Shown here in pieces: positions 35,496-44,163 of a stretch of DNA of 64,000 nucleotides. The notes beneath the pieces are model-generated. The model was not told the DNA's origin, did not search any database, and saw only the letters and a list, made by a program, of their open reading frames with translations. Source of the stretch: Acidobacteriota bacterium (lineage in GTDB: Bacteria > Acidobacteriota > Blastocatellia > Pyrinomonadales > Pyrinomonadaceae); assembly GCA_019239425.1 (NCBI GenBank), contig JAFAZX010000064.1, positions 62,001 to 126,000 on the forward strand. Direction: 5' to 3'. Each line of letters begins with the position of its first letter. The stretch's first letter is position 1. The position numbers and the translations under genes were made by a program.

Positions 35496-37718
35496 TCAGC
35501 TCTTGCCCGTACCGAAGTTGCGCAGGAGGACGAGGTCGGAAGTCCAGACGTGGCGTGAGAGGACGAGTTGCCTGCCGTCGCGAGACCAGTCGAAGCGGAG
35601 GCGTCCTTCGGACTTGAAGTCGGTCAACTGTTTCGCGGGGCCGCCCGCGAGCGGCTGCGCCCAGATGTTCGGGATGCCGTCGCGATGCGCCGTGTAGGTG
35701 AGCGCCTGCCCGTCCGGCGACCAGCGGACGAAGGGCAGCGCGACGACCTCCTGCGGGACGTTGAACGTGTGCTCCGGCGGCCCGCCGTCAACCGGCGTGA
35801 CGACGACGGTGTACTCGCCCGCCGCCGAAGGCTCGCGGTGGAAGCTCGCGACGCGCAGGCCGTCGGGCGACACGACGGGGCGCTCGGAGTCGGCGTCGGA
35901 GAGGCGCACGGGCGCGCCGCCTTCGGCCGGAACCTTCCAGAGCGAGTACAGGCTCTCGTCCGGACTCACGGAGTTGTAGACGACCCAGCGGCCGTCGGGC
36001 GACCACTGCGGAAACTTCTCGCCGCCGCCCGAAGTCAGGCGCGAAGGGTTCGACCCGTCGCTCTCCATGCGCCAGATGTTGAAGGTGCCCGCGCGGTTCG
36101 AGGCGAAGACGATGTGGCGGCCGTCCGCGGAGACCGAGGGGTGCGCGTTGACGCCCGCGTCGGCCGTCAGTTGTTGCTGGTTGCTCCCGTCCGCGTTCAT
36201 CACCCAGATGTCCCAGTTGCCGCCGGCCTGCGAGGAGTAGACGACGCGGCCGTCGGGCGTGTAGCACACGTCGAGGTACGCGCCGGTGCCGAAGGTGACC
36301 TTGCGCGCGCGGCCCGCGTCGGCCTCGGGCGCGACCCAGATGTCTGAGTTCAGCTCGGTCTGCACGGCGACGAGGGTGCGCGAGTCCGAAGTGAGGCTGA
36401 TGGTGCGGTAACGCTTCGAGTCGCTGGTGATTCTGCGCGCGGCGCCGTCGGGGTAAGAGACGTGCCAGATTTGATCCATGCCCTCGGGCTGCTCGCTCGC
36501 GGTGAGGAGGAAGCCGCTGCCGTCACTCAACCATTCGACGTGCCCCGTCCAGCCCCATTCGCGCGGCGAGGCCGGACTCTGCCGCCCGTCCTCGACCCGC
36601 ACGACGACGACGCTGTTGTGGATGTCGTAGCGGTCGCGGCTGCCGGTCGAGCAGGCGATGACCTTGCCGTCCGGAGACCACGCGGGGACTTTGAAGCTGT
36701 CGGGCGCTGGGCGCGAGGCGAGCGGTCGCGCGCCCGCGCCGTCGGCGCCCGCGACCACCAGCGTGCTCTGGACGCCGTCGTTGCGGACGAAGGCCATGCG
36801 AGAGCCGTCGGGCGAGAAGGTGACGGGCGAGTGCACGTCTTCGAGCAGCTTCGTCGCCACGCCGCCGAGCGCGGGCAGGCGGTAGAGCGCCCGCACGGAA
36901 TTATTGGTCTCCGACCTGACGAAGAAGAGATGGTTGCCGTCGCGCGAGAAGGTCAGGCCCGTGTACTCGACCCGCGCGGGCGCGACGACCTGCTGCGCGC
37001 TGGAGGCCGAGGCCTGCCGGAGCCAGAGACTCTCGCGCCCGCCTTCGGCGACCGAGTAGACGATGTAGCGGCCGTCGGGCGAGATGGCCGCGCGCCCCGT
37101 CGTGCCCGTGCGCGTCAGGGCCGTCACTTCGATCTCGCTCGCGGCCGTGGCTACGGTCGCGGCCGTGCGCGGCCTTTCCGTGTTCAGGTAGGCCCAGAAC
37201 GCGTACGCCGTCGAAGCGACGAGGAGCAGCGCCAGCACCACAGGCGCGACCACGCTTTTAGTTTGCGCGGGCGCGAACTCAGGCTCCGCGGGCGCGGCCG
37301 TCGTTAACGGTTCGACTTCCTCGGAAAGACTCACGACCTCGGCGAGCGCCGTCTCCTCCGGCGCGGCTGAGGGCGCCGTCTCGGCCTCCGCGACCTGCCT
37401 CACGTCGGCGACGAAGCGGTAGCCGAGTCCCGGGATGGTCGCGATGTAGCGGCCCGCCTGCCGCGTGTCGCCGAGGCACTTCCGCAGGGCCGTGATGTTC
37501 TGGTTGAGGTTGTTCTCCTCCACGACGGCGCCGCCCCAGACCCTCCGCATCAGGTCGTCCTTCTCGACCGTCCGCCCGCTCTGCTGGACGAGCGCCAGGA
37601 GCGTCTCGAACGCCTTCGGGGTGAGCTGGACGGGCTCGCCGTCGCGCAGCAGGCGGCGCTTGACGGGGTCGAGTCGGAACGGCCCGAATTCGTATAAAAG
37701 CTTCTCCTGCCCGGACAT
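35496..37718 (-). CDS. CadC-like winged-helix regulator with TolB-like propeller
   Basis: 740 aa. The N-terminal OmpR-type winged helix (about 8-105; FGPFRLDPVKRRLLRDGEPV, LTPKAFETLLALVQ, IPGLGYRFVA) is cytoplasmic. An Ala/Pro/Glu linker and one membrane helix (about 158-180; APVVLALLLVASTAYAFWAYL) follow. The periplasmic part (about 200-735) is a TolB/WD40-like beta-propeller with repeated SPDG motifs (ISPDGRYIVYSV, WSPDGRWVVYNSV). The layout is a one-component transmembrane regulator, as in CadC/ToxR, with the propeller as sensor. Ligand and target are unknown. Confidence 0.92.
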   Translation of the reverse strand: MSGQEKLLYEFGPFRLDPVKRRLLRDGEPVQLTPKAFETLLALVQQSGRTVEKDDLMRRVWGGAVVEENNLNQNITALRKCLGDTRQAGRYIATIPGLGYRFVADVRQVAEAETAPSAAPEETALAEVVSLSEEVEPLTTAAPAEPEFAPAQTKSVVAPVVLALLLVASTAYAFWAYLNTERPRTAATVATAASEIEVTALTRTGTTGRAAISPDGRYIVYSVAEGGRESLWLRQASASSAQQVVAPARVEYTGLTFSRDGNHLFFVRSETNNSVRALYRLPALGGVATKLLEDVHSPVTFSPDGSRMAFVRNDGVQSTLVVAGADGAGARPLASRPAPDSFKVPAWSPDGKVIACSTGSRDRYDIHNSVVVVRVEDGRQSPASPREWGWTGHVEWLSDGSGFLLTASEQPEGMDQIWHVSYPDGAARRITSDSKRYRTISLTSDSRTLVAVQTELNSDIWVAPEADAGRARKVTFGTGAYLDVCYTPDGRVVYSSQAGGNWDIWVMNADGSNQQQLTADAGVNAHPSVSADGRHIVFASNRAGTFNIWRMESDGSNPSRLTSGGGEKFPQWSPDGRWVVYNSVSPDESLYSLWKVPAEGGAPVRLSDADSERPVVSPDGLRVASFHREPSAAGEYTVVVTPVDGGPPEHTFNVPQEVVALPFVRWSPDGQALTYTAHRDGIPNIWAQPLAGGPAKQLTDFKSEGRLRFDWSRDGRQLVLSRHVWTSDLVLLRNFGTGKS

Positions 37719-37949
37719 AACTACTTTCAGAAACTCTTTCAGAAGATTTCAGCGGGGCTCTAAGTACATCCGAACCGCCTTCGGGTAATGTCCGCCGCGC
37801 CTGACGGCTGGCGGACTCCGCGGCCGTTCGGGTGAGGCGAAACCGGGCACATTGTAGCGCCGGATTTCGGCCACGTCTTCATCAATTATTAACCGCGGGG
37901 GCGGCCCGGCCGCCCGCCGCCACTTTCAAACTTAAGGAGAGACGCAATC

Positions 37950-38501
37950 ATGCAGATCAAGAGAGTCAAAAGCTTCCTCGCCCTCGCAGTCCTCTTCGCC
38001 GTCGCCGGCCTGGCGCAGGCGCGCGCCGCGCAGCCGGCCGCGGACGGGCGCACACCCGACCTCCCGCCCGGCCCCTGCGACCTCGTGCAGGTGCCGGAGG
38101 GCAACAAGGTCACCTTCCACGCCTACGCCTCCGGCGTGCAGGTCTACAGTTGGAACGGCACGGCCTGGGTCTTCGTCGAGCCGGTGGCGAACCTCTTCGC
38201 CGACCGCAACTACCACGGGCAGGTCGGCACGCACTACGCCGGCCCGACCTGGGAGAGCAACAGCGGGAGCCGCGTCGTCGCCCGCCGCCTGACGGGCTGC
38301 ACGCCGAACGCTTCGGCCATCCCCTGGTTGAAGCTCGAGACCGTCACGTCCGAAGGCCCGGGCATCTTCGACGGCGTGACCTTCGTCCAGCGCGTCAACA
38401 CCACGGGCGGCACCGCGCCCGCGGCCCCCGGCTCCTTCGTCGGCGAAGAGTCGCGCGTCCCTTACACCGCCGAATACTTCTTCTACCGCGCCGCGAACTG
38501 A
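37950..38501 (+). CDS. Secreted protein of unknown function
   Basis: 183 aa. The signal peptide is FLALAVLFAVAGLAQARA. The mature part is a small beta-rich protein (GNKVTFHAYASGVQVYSWNGTAWVFVEPVANLFAD in outline, then GQVGTHYAGPTWESNSGSRVV) that resembles the DUF3455 family of secreted proteins. AAGGAGAG precedes the ATG. It lies ahead of the MddA-like gene on the same strand with a 108-nt gap. Function unknown. Confidence 0.8.
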   Translation: MQIKRVKSFLALAVLFAVAGLAQARAAQPAADGRTPDLPPGPCDLVQVPEGNKVTFHAYASGVQVYSWNGTAWVFVEPVANLFADRNYHGQVGTHYAGPTWESNSGSRVVARRLTGCTPNASAIPWLKLETVTSEGPGIFDGVTFVQRVNTTGGTAPAAPGSFVGEESRVPYTAEYFFYRAAN

Positions 38502-38609
38502 TTCCCCGGCCGCGTCAGTGCGCCACTGCGTCTTCGCGTGAGTTTCCCGAGTTCTCACGCGAAGGCGCTGGAGGCGCGGGGGGAGGGAAGGAATTAAAAG
38601 GAGATTGCC

Positions 38610-39377
38610 ATGTTCGCGCGAGCTTCTGTTTTCGTCTACGGGGTTCTCTGCTACCTCGTCTTCTTCGCGACGTTTCTTTACGCGATGGGTTTCGTCGGCG
38701 ACGTGTTCGTGCCGAAGTCCATCGACTCCGGCGCGCAGGGGCCTCTGGCCGCGGCGCTGCTGGTTGACGCCGGCCTGCTCGGCCTCTTCGCCGTGCAGCA
38801 CAGCCTGATGGCGCGGCCCTGGTTCAAGCGCGCGTGGACGCGCGTCGTGCCCGAGGCGGCCGAGCGAGCGACCTACGTGCTCCTCTCGAGCCTCGCGCTG
38901 CTCCTGCTCTTCTGGCAGTGGCAACCCCTGGGCGGCGTCGTCTGGGAGGCGGAGAGTCGGGCGGCCGTCTGGGCCGTCTACGGGTTCTACCTGTTCGGGT
39001 GGGCGCTGCTGCTGGCCTCCACCTTCATGATCGACCACTTCGACCTCTTCGGGCTGCGGCAGGTCTGGCGTCACTTGCGCGGGCTGCCCTACGAGCACCC
39101 GGAGTTTAAGACGCCGGGACTCTACCGGCACGTGCGCCACCCGATCTATTTGGGCTGGCTCTGCATCTTCTGGGCGGCGCCGAGGATGACCGCGGCCCAC
39201 CTGCTCTTCGCCGTGGCGACGACCGCGTACATCCTCGTCGCCATCAGGTTCGAAGAGCGCGATCTGATTCGCTACCACGGCGACGCGTACCGCGACTACC
39301 GCGCGCGCGTGCCGATGATCATCCCCATCAACCTCAGCCAACCACACCGAAAGGAGAAAGCTAATGCGCATTCATAG
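38610..39377 (+). CDS. mddA: MddA-like methanethiol S-methyltransferase
   Basis: 255 aa, a multi-spanning membrane protein of the isoprenylcysteine methyltransferase/NnrU-like superfamily. It matches what I remember of MddA: FLYAMGFVGDVFVPKSIDSG near the N-terminus, LLGLFAVQHSLMARPWFKR, ERATYVLLSSLALLLLFWQW, and the SAM-binding end LYRHVRHPIYLGWL with FEERDLIRYHGDAYRDYR. MddA converts methanethiol to dimethyl sulfide. AAAAGGAG precedes the ATG. The end overlaps the next gene by 14 nt, so the two are coupled. Confidence 0.85.
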   Translation: MFARASVFVYGVLCYLVFFATFLYAMGFVGDVFVPKSIDSGAQGPLAAALLVDAGLLGLFAVQHSLMARPWFKRAWTRVVPEAAERATYVLLSSLALLLLFWQWQPLGGVVWEAESRAAVWAVYGFYLFGWALLLASTFMIDHFDLFGLRQVWRHLRGLPYEHPEFKTPGLYRHVRHPIYLGWLCIFWAAPRMTAAHLLFAVATTAYILVAIRFEERDLIRYHGDAYRDYRARVPMIIPINLSQPHRKEKANAHS

Positions 39378-39909
39378 AATGAAGCGGGCCGTCGCGCTCG
39401 TCCTCCTCGTCGCCGTCGCCGCCATCGTCGCCTTCGGCCGCGTCAACCAGGACCCGCCCACCGACGCGGAGAAGGAGACCGCCGAGAAGACGACCGACCT
39501 CCTCCAGGCGGAGGTCTTCGCCGCGCTGCTTCAGGAGTTCGGCGAGACGACGCCGGAGAACGTCGAGCAGGGCAAGGTGGCCGTGTCGCTCATCTTCCAC
39601 GACGCGAACCGAGACATACGCCTCATCGGCAACTCCGAGCCGCTCCTCGGCGGGAACAACAATGTGCCGAGCGACCCGTTCGAACAGGAGTCTCTGGCGC
39701 TCGCGCTCCAGGGCAAGCCGAACCAGAAGGTCGAGCGCCACGGCAACCGCTGGTACCTGCGCCGCTCCGTGGCGCTCAGCAACACGTTCCACACGAGCTG
39801 CGCGATGTGCCACACGAACTTCACGCCGCAGTTCTTCCGGGACACGAAAAACCCCGGCCAGTGGGTCGGCGCGCTCACGCTGCGCGTGCCGATCAAGGAT
39901 CAGCAGTAA
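39364..39909 (+). CDS. DUF3365-type c-heme protein
   Basis: 181 aa. One N-terminal helix (AVALVLLVAVAAIVAFG) serves as signal or anchor. The mature part matches the DUF3365/Tll0287-like heme-sensor family and has one c-type heme motif, CAMCH (146-150), after WYLRRSVALSNTFHTS. An AAAGGAG ribosome-binding site lies inside mddA; the two genes overlap by 14 nt. It may be a periplasmic electron carrier or redox/gas sensor tied to MddA. Confidence 0.82.
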   Translation: MRIHRMKRAVALVLLVAVAAIVAFGRVNQDPPTDAEKETAEKTTDLLQAEVFAALLQEFGETTPENVEQGKVAVSLIFHDANRDIRLIGNSEPLLGGNNNVPSDPFEQESLALALQGKPNQKVERHGNRWYLRRSVALSNTFHTSCAMCHTNFTPQFFRDTKNPGQWVGALTLRVPIKDQQ

Positions 39910-39913
39910 AGAA

Positions 39914-39986
39914 TTAACCACAGAGACACAGAGGCACAGCTTGAAGTTATTTGCTTCAAGCTGTGCCTCTGTGTCTCTGTGGTGAA
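39914..39986. repeat. Intergenic inverted repeat, CACAGAG family (copy 4)
   Basis: The arms pair over about 27 nt and an extra GCTTGAAG/CTTCAAGC extends the stem, leaving a very short loop. It lies between two converging gene ends (heme protein and DUF4214 protein), 5 to 10 nt from each stop, so it probably acts as a bidirectional terminator. Confidence 0.9.
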
Positions 39987-39995
39987 AAGCTCCGG

Positions 39996-42900
39996 CTACT
40001 GCGCGAAGCGGTTGATGTACTCGGTCGAGGTGATGAAGGCCTTGACCATCTCGGCGGCGATGTAGTCGCCGTTGAACTGGTTCAGCTTCGTAAGCCAGAA
40101 GTTGTAGCCGGTGAAGTCCGTGTCCGGCAGGGCGTCCGGGTCGCGCCGCAGGTAGCCGAAGTACTCCATCAGGACGAAAGCCTTGTTGAACTCGGCCCTC
40201 GTCAAATCGGCGTCCTCGGTCACGGCACGAACCACCTGCGCGCGCGTCTTCGCGTTGTTCTTCAAGTCCGCGACCAGCGCGTCACGCTCGGCCTGCGAGA
40301 GCGCCCCGTTCGAGTTCGCGTTCAAAGCGTCCACGAACTGCTCGGGCGTCAGCGACTGCGGGTAGAGCGAGGCGAAGCGCGGCGAGGCGACGAACTGTTC
40401 GAAGTAGGTCTGCTTGTTCTGCTCAAGCCTCAACTCCCAGCCCTCCGTGTTGACGATGACGTCCTTGCCGATGACCCGCATGTCCGCCAGCATCTCTTCA
40501 CGCGTGATGGGCACGGGCTTGCCCGCGAGGTTGCCGAACGCAACCTTGTGCGCGCGATAGGCGAGGTAGCCCGTCTGCTGGAACTCGATGGATAAGAAGA
40601 ACGCGGCCGAGACGTTAATCCGCTTCACCTCGCGGCACTGCGCGCTCGCCCCGCACGACTCGATCTCGCCGACCCAGAAGTTGAAGCCGTTCGTGTCCGG
40701 CTCGCGCGAGAGGAAGTCGAGGTAGTGCTGGCGGACGAAGAAGGCCGAATCGTTGACGGGGTTGGTCGCGCCCGCGCCGCAGCCGTTGAGGAGCACGGTC
40801 AACTGGTTCGTGCCGACCGTCAGAATGTCTTGCGAGCCGTCGCCGTTCACGTCGCCCGGCGCGAGCGCGTTGTAGCTGACGGGGACGGTCTGCGCCGGGC
40901 TGAAATTGCCAGCGCCGTCGCCTTGCAGCACGAGCATCTCGAACGAGGTGCTCGACGTGACGAGGTCGAGCTTGCCGTCGCCGTTCAGGTCGGCCGCGGT
41001 GAGCTGCTGAAGCTCCGGCCCCGTCGTGACGTTGACGGGCGCGGCGAAGCCACCCGCGCCGTTGCCGATGAGGACGGAGACCGTGCTCGAAGCGGCGCCC
41101 GGCGTGCCGTAGTTCGCCACGGCCGCGTCGAGCTTCCCGTCGCCGTCGAAGTCGCCAACCCTGACAGCGCGCGGGCTAGACCCCACGGTGAAGTTCGTCG
41201 GCGCGCCGAAAGCCCCCGCGCCGTCGCCCAGCAGCAGGGAGACGCTAGACCCGCCGCTGTTCGAGACGAGCAGGTCGACCCTGCCGTCGCCGTTGAAGTC
41301 GCCGGGCGCGACGTCGGAGGCGTCGGCGGCGCCGGTGGCGTACTGCGTCGGCGCGCCGAAGTTGCCCGCGCCGTCGCCGAGCAGCACCGAGACCGGGGCG
41401 TTCGGCGACCCGAAGCTGTAGTTCGCCACGGCGAGGTCGAGCTTACCGTCTCCGTTGAGGTCGGCCACGCGCATGCCGCGCGGCGAGAAGTTGGCGGCGG
41501 TGTTGAAGGTGCGCGCCGCGGCGAAGTCGCCCGTGCCCGTGCCCAGCAGGACGGAGATTTTGTTGGACGACCAGTTGACAGTCACGAGGTCGAGCTTGCC
41601 GTCGCGGTTGAAGTCCGCGGCCGTCAGCACGCGCGGGTCGGCGCCCACGTCGAAGCTCTTCGAGAGGGTGAAGCCGCCGCGGCCGTCGCCGAGCAGGAGG
41701 GCGACGGTGCTCGGGTTGAAGCTGAAGTAGGAGACGGCCGCGTCGAGTTTGCCGTCGCCGTTGAAGTCGCCCGTCGTGACGCCCATCGGGCCGTTGTTCG
41801 TGGCGTAGGTGGGCGGCGTGCTGAACCTGCCGTCGCCGCGTCCGGCCAGAAGAAGCAGGCTCTGCTTCACCGAGTCGAGCGCCGCGATATCAAGCTTGCC
41901 GTCGCGGTTGAAGTCGCCCGCGGCCAGAGACCACGGCCCCGTGCCCGCGACGTAGCCTCGGCCGGTCGAGAAGTGCCCCGCGCCGTCGCCGAGCAGGATG
42001 GAGACGTTGTGCGAATACTCGTTGGCGACGGCGAGGTCTGCGCGGCCGTCGCGGTCGAAGTCGCCGACGATGACGTCCTTCGGGCCGATGCCGACCGTGT
42101 AGTTGGTCGCGGCGCCGAAGGCTCCCGCCCCGCTGCCCAGAAGCACGGAGACCGTGCCCGGCGACCCGGCCGAGGTGTGGTTGGCGACGGCGAGGTCTGC
42201 ACGGCCGTCGCCGTTGAGGTCGCCCACGGCGACGGCGCTCGGGTCTGTGCCGACGGCGTAGTTGACCGCCGCGGCGAACGTCCCGCCGCCGTTGTTCAGG
42301 AAGACCGAGGCGTTGTTTGAGCCGTTGTTGCCTGCGACGAGGTCGGGACGGCCGTCGCCGTTCAGGTCTGCGGCGGCGACGGCGCGCGGGGTGCCGCCCG
42401 AGTTAAGACTCGTGGCCCCGCTGAAGCCGCCGGCGCCGTCACCGAAGACAACCGTGACCATGTCGGTAAACTGTATGCCGACGGCGAGGTCGGCCTTGCC
42501 GTCGCCGTTGAAGTCGGCCGAAGTGATGGACGAAGGCCCCTGCCCGACGGTGAAGCTGACGGGCGCGGCAAAGCCGCCCGCGCCGTTGCCGAGCAGCACC
42601 GAGACCGAGCCGTCGCCCTGCACGCCGCTGAAGGCCGCGACCGCCACGTCGGCCCGGCCGTCGTTGTTGAAGTCGTTGGTGACGATGGCGACCGGGTGCG
42701 CCGGGATGGAGAACTTGGCCGGCGCGGAGAAGTTGCCGGCGCCGTCGCCCAGGAGGACTGAGACCTCACTGGAGAAGTTGTTGGCGACGGCCACGTCGAG
42801 TTTGCCGTCGGCGTTGAAGTCCGCCTTCGCGACGGCGACGGGCTGCGTGCCGGCGTTGAAGATCTGCCACTGCGGCAGCTTCGGCGTGGCGCACTGCTGC

Positions 42901-43007
42901 CGGGCGGAGGCGCCGGCCGCGGCCAGCAGGACGGCGAAAGCCGCGAGCGAGATGCGGGCCGCCGCCGCAGACACACGTCTGTCAAAGCGTTGGGTCAGGT
43001 AAAGCAT
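39996..43007 (-). CDS. Giant secreted FG-GAP/DUF4214 protein
   Basis: 1003 aa. A signal peptide (ISLAAFAVLLAAAGASA) is followed by a long FG-GAP/VCBS repeat array (about 50-740). Its units share VLLGDGAGNF and GDFNGDGRADLAVAN, consistent with two seven-bladed propellers. The DUF4214 module (about 750-1003; FFVRQHYLDFLSREPDTNGFNFW, AFVLMEYFGYLRRDPDA) ends the protein. Calx-beta domains, present in the two other DUF4214 proteins of the window, are missing. A surface or secreted role is likely. Confidence 0.92.
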   Translation of the reverse strand: MLYLTQRFDRRVSAAAARISLAAFAVLLAAAGASARQQCATPKLPQWQIFNAGTQPVAVAKADFNADGKLDVAVANNFSSEVSVLLGDGAGNFSAPAKFSIPAHPVAIVTNDFNNDGRADVAVAAFSGVQGDGSVSVLLGNGAGGFAAPVSFTVGQGPSSITSADFNGDGKADLAVGIQFTDMVTVVFGDGAGGFSGATSLNSGGTPRAVAAADLNGDGRPDLVAGNNGSNNASVFLNNGGGTFAAAVNYAVGTDPSAVAVGDLNGDGRADLAVANHTSAGSPGTVSVLLGSGAGAFGAATNYTVGIGPKDVIVGDFDRDGRADLAVANEYSHNVSILLGDGAGHFSTGRGYVAGTGPWSLAAGDFNRDGKLDIAALDSVKQSLLLLAGRGDGRFSTPPTYATNNGPMGVTTGDFNGDGKLDAAVSYFSFNPSTVALLLGDGRGGFTLSKSFDVGADPRVLTAADFNRDGKLDLVTVNWSSNKISVLLGTGTGDFAAARTFNTAANFSPRGMRVADLNGDGKLDLAVANYSFGSPNAPVSVLLGDGAGNFGAPTQYATGAADASDVAPGDFNGDGRVDLLVSNSGGSSVSLLLGDGAGAFGAPTNFTVGSSPRAVRVGDFDGDGKLDAAVANYGTPGAASSTVSVLIGNGAGGFAAPVNVTTGPELQQLTAADLNGDGKLDLVTSSTSFEMLVLQGDGAGNFSPAQTVPVSYNALAPGDVNGDGSQDILTVGTNQLTVLLNGCGAGATNPVNDSAFFVRQHYLDFLSREPDTNGFNFWVGEIESCGASAQCREVKRINVSAAFFLSIEFQQTGYLAYRAHKVAFGNLAGKPVPITREEMLADMRVIGKDVIVNTEGWELRLEQNKQTYFEQFVASPRFASLYPQSLTPEQFVDALNANSNGALSQAERDALVADLKNNAKTRAQVVRAVTEDADLTRAEFNKAFVLMEYFGYLRRDPDALPDTDFTGYNFWLTKLNQFNGDYIAAEMVKAFITSTEYINRFAQ

Positions 43008-43198
43008 GCGAGGTTTTAAATCTTCCCTTCTGTTCTTGAGCTGCGGCGGAACACACTACGCCCTGAGGTGTCGGGCCTTGCGCGGGAGTTACGCCGGAAA
43101 CGGGAAGTTTACTTGTCGAATCGGCGACGGTCAAACGCGGATGGAGTGATGGGGGCTCGTCTTAAAAGCGGCGTACGGTCGGGTGCGACCGCCGCGGA

Positions 43199-44152
43199 TT
43201 AAAGGGATGCGGTGATGGTTCTTCTCGTGTCGTGGTGCTGCCACGCTTCAGAGCCGACGCGGGTTGACCACGCGTGGTAACAGAAACTTTCGTAGGCCGG
43301 GATGCAGACGTACTCGACGCGGATTTCCGTCCCCGCTTCGACCTCCGAGGCGTGGTGGAGCGGGATGAGGTATTGCTTCCAGTGTGTGGGCGGCCGGTCA
43401 GGGGCGGTCGAGAGTGTGATGCCGCGGCCGAAGTCGGCGGTGAACCAGGCGACCAGCGCGTTGACTTTGCCGGCGCGCGACGCCTTGAAGCTGAGCGAGG
43501 CGCGGAAGGGGAGGCGCGCCTGCTCCACCGTGTCGGCGTAAACGTCCGTCGTCCACATCGGCTGCGGCTCCGAAACGTAGTCCTCGGGCGTGACCGGCGT
43601 CTCGGGCCACGCCAGCTCGTCCAGAGTCGCCTCCGCCATCAGGCTCAGGTCGAGCCCGTAAGGGTGGCCGCGGAAGAAGTCGAGCTTCTCGCTCAGCTCG
43701 CGCGACCAGACGGGGGCCGCGACCGCCTTGACCGACTGCGGGAGCATGACCCCGCCCGGCTTGAGCCAGCGGTCGCGCGCCATGAGCAGGGGCGGCAGGA
43801 GGTTCTCGTCCACGCCGAACGTCCCGAGCCACTCGGAGACGATGCAGTCCACCTTCTCGGGCAGCGACACATTCTGCATGTCCTCCTCGATGACCCGCAC
43901 GCGCTCCGCCTCGCCGTTCGCCGCGACGATGCGCCTCATCACGTGGGCCATAGGGCCGCGCTCGACCGCGTAGACGCGGCGCGCGCCGGCCCGCGCGGCG
44001 AAGAGGCTGAGGATGCCCGTGCCGGCCCCGAAATCCAGCACCACGTCGCCCGGCTTGACCGTCGCCAGGAGGGCGTCGAGGTACGCGCGGTTGCGCACGT
44101 CGTCGAGCAGCATCCTCCGGTGTATGTCCGTGTGAGCGTAGAAGCCGTTCAT
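43199..44152 (-). CDS. Type I protein arginine N-methyltransferase (PRMT)
   Basis: 317 aa. All PRMT hallmarks are visible. The N-terminal helix is FYAHTDIHRRMLLDDVR. The SAM loop is VLDFGAGTGILSLFAARAGA with the ribose-binding acid in YAVERG. The double-E loop has E107 (SEWLG) and E116 (VDENLL). The THW loop is PPTHWKQY (256-258). The start at 44152 is 11 nt after the protease stop, so it is the last gene of the RiPP operon; the longer open frame is protease overlap. Both precursors carry many Arg in CRPPC units and could be substrates. PRMTs are mostly eukaryotic, so a copy in a bacterial peptide operon is unusual. Confidence 0.92.
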   Translation of the reverse strand: MNGFYAHTDIHRRMLLDDVRNRAYLDALLATVKPGDVVLDFGAGTGILSLFAARAGARRVYAVERGPMAHVMRRIVAANGEAERVRVIEEDMQNVSLPEKVDCIVSEWLGTFGVDENLLPPLLMARDRWLKPGGVMLPQSVKAVAAPVWSRELSEKLDFFRGHPYGLDLSLMAEATLDELAWPETPVTPEDYVSEPQPMWTTDVYADTVEQARLPFRASLSFKASRAGKVNALVAWFTADFGRGITLSTAPDRPPTHWKQYLIPLHHASEVEAGTEIRVEYVCIPAYESFCYHAWSTRVGSEAWQHHDTRRTITASL

Positions 44153-44163
44153 CCCGCCTCCGT

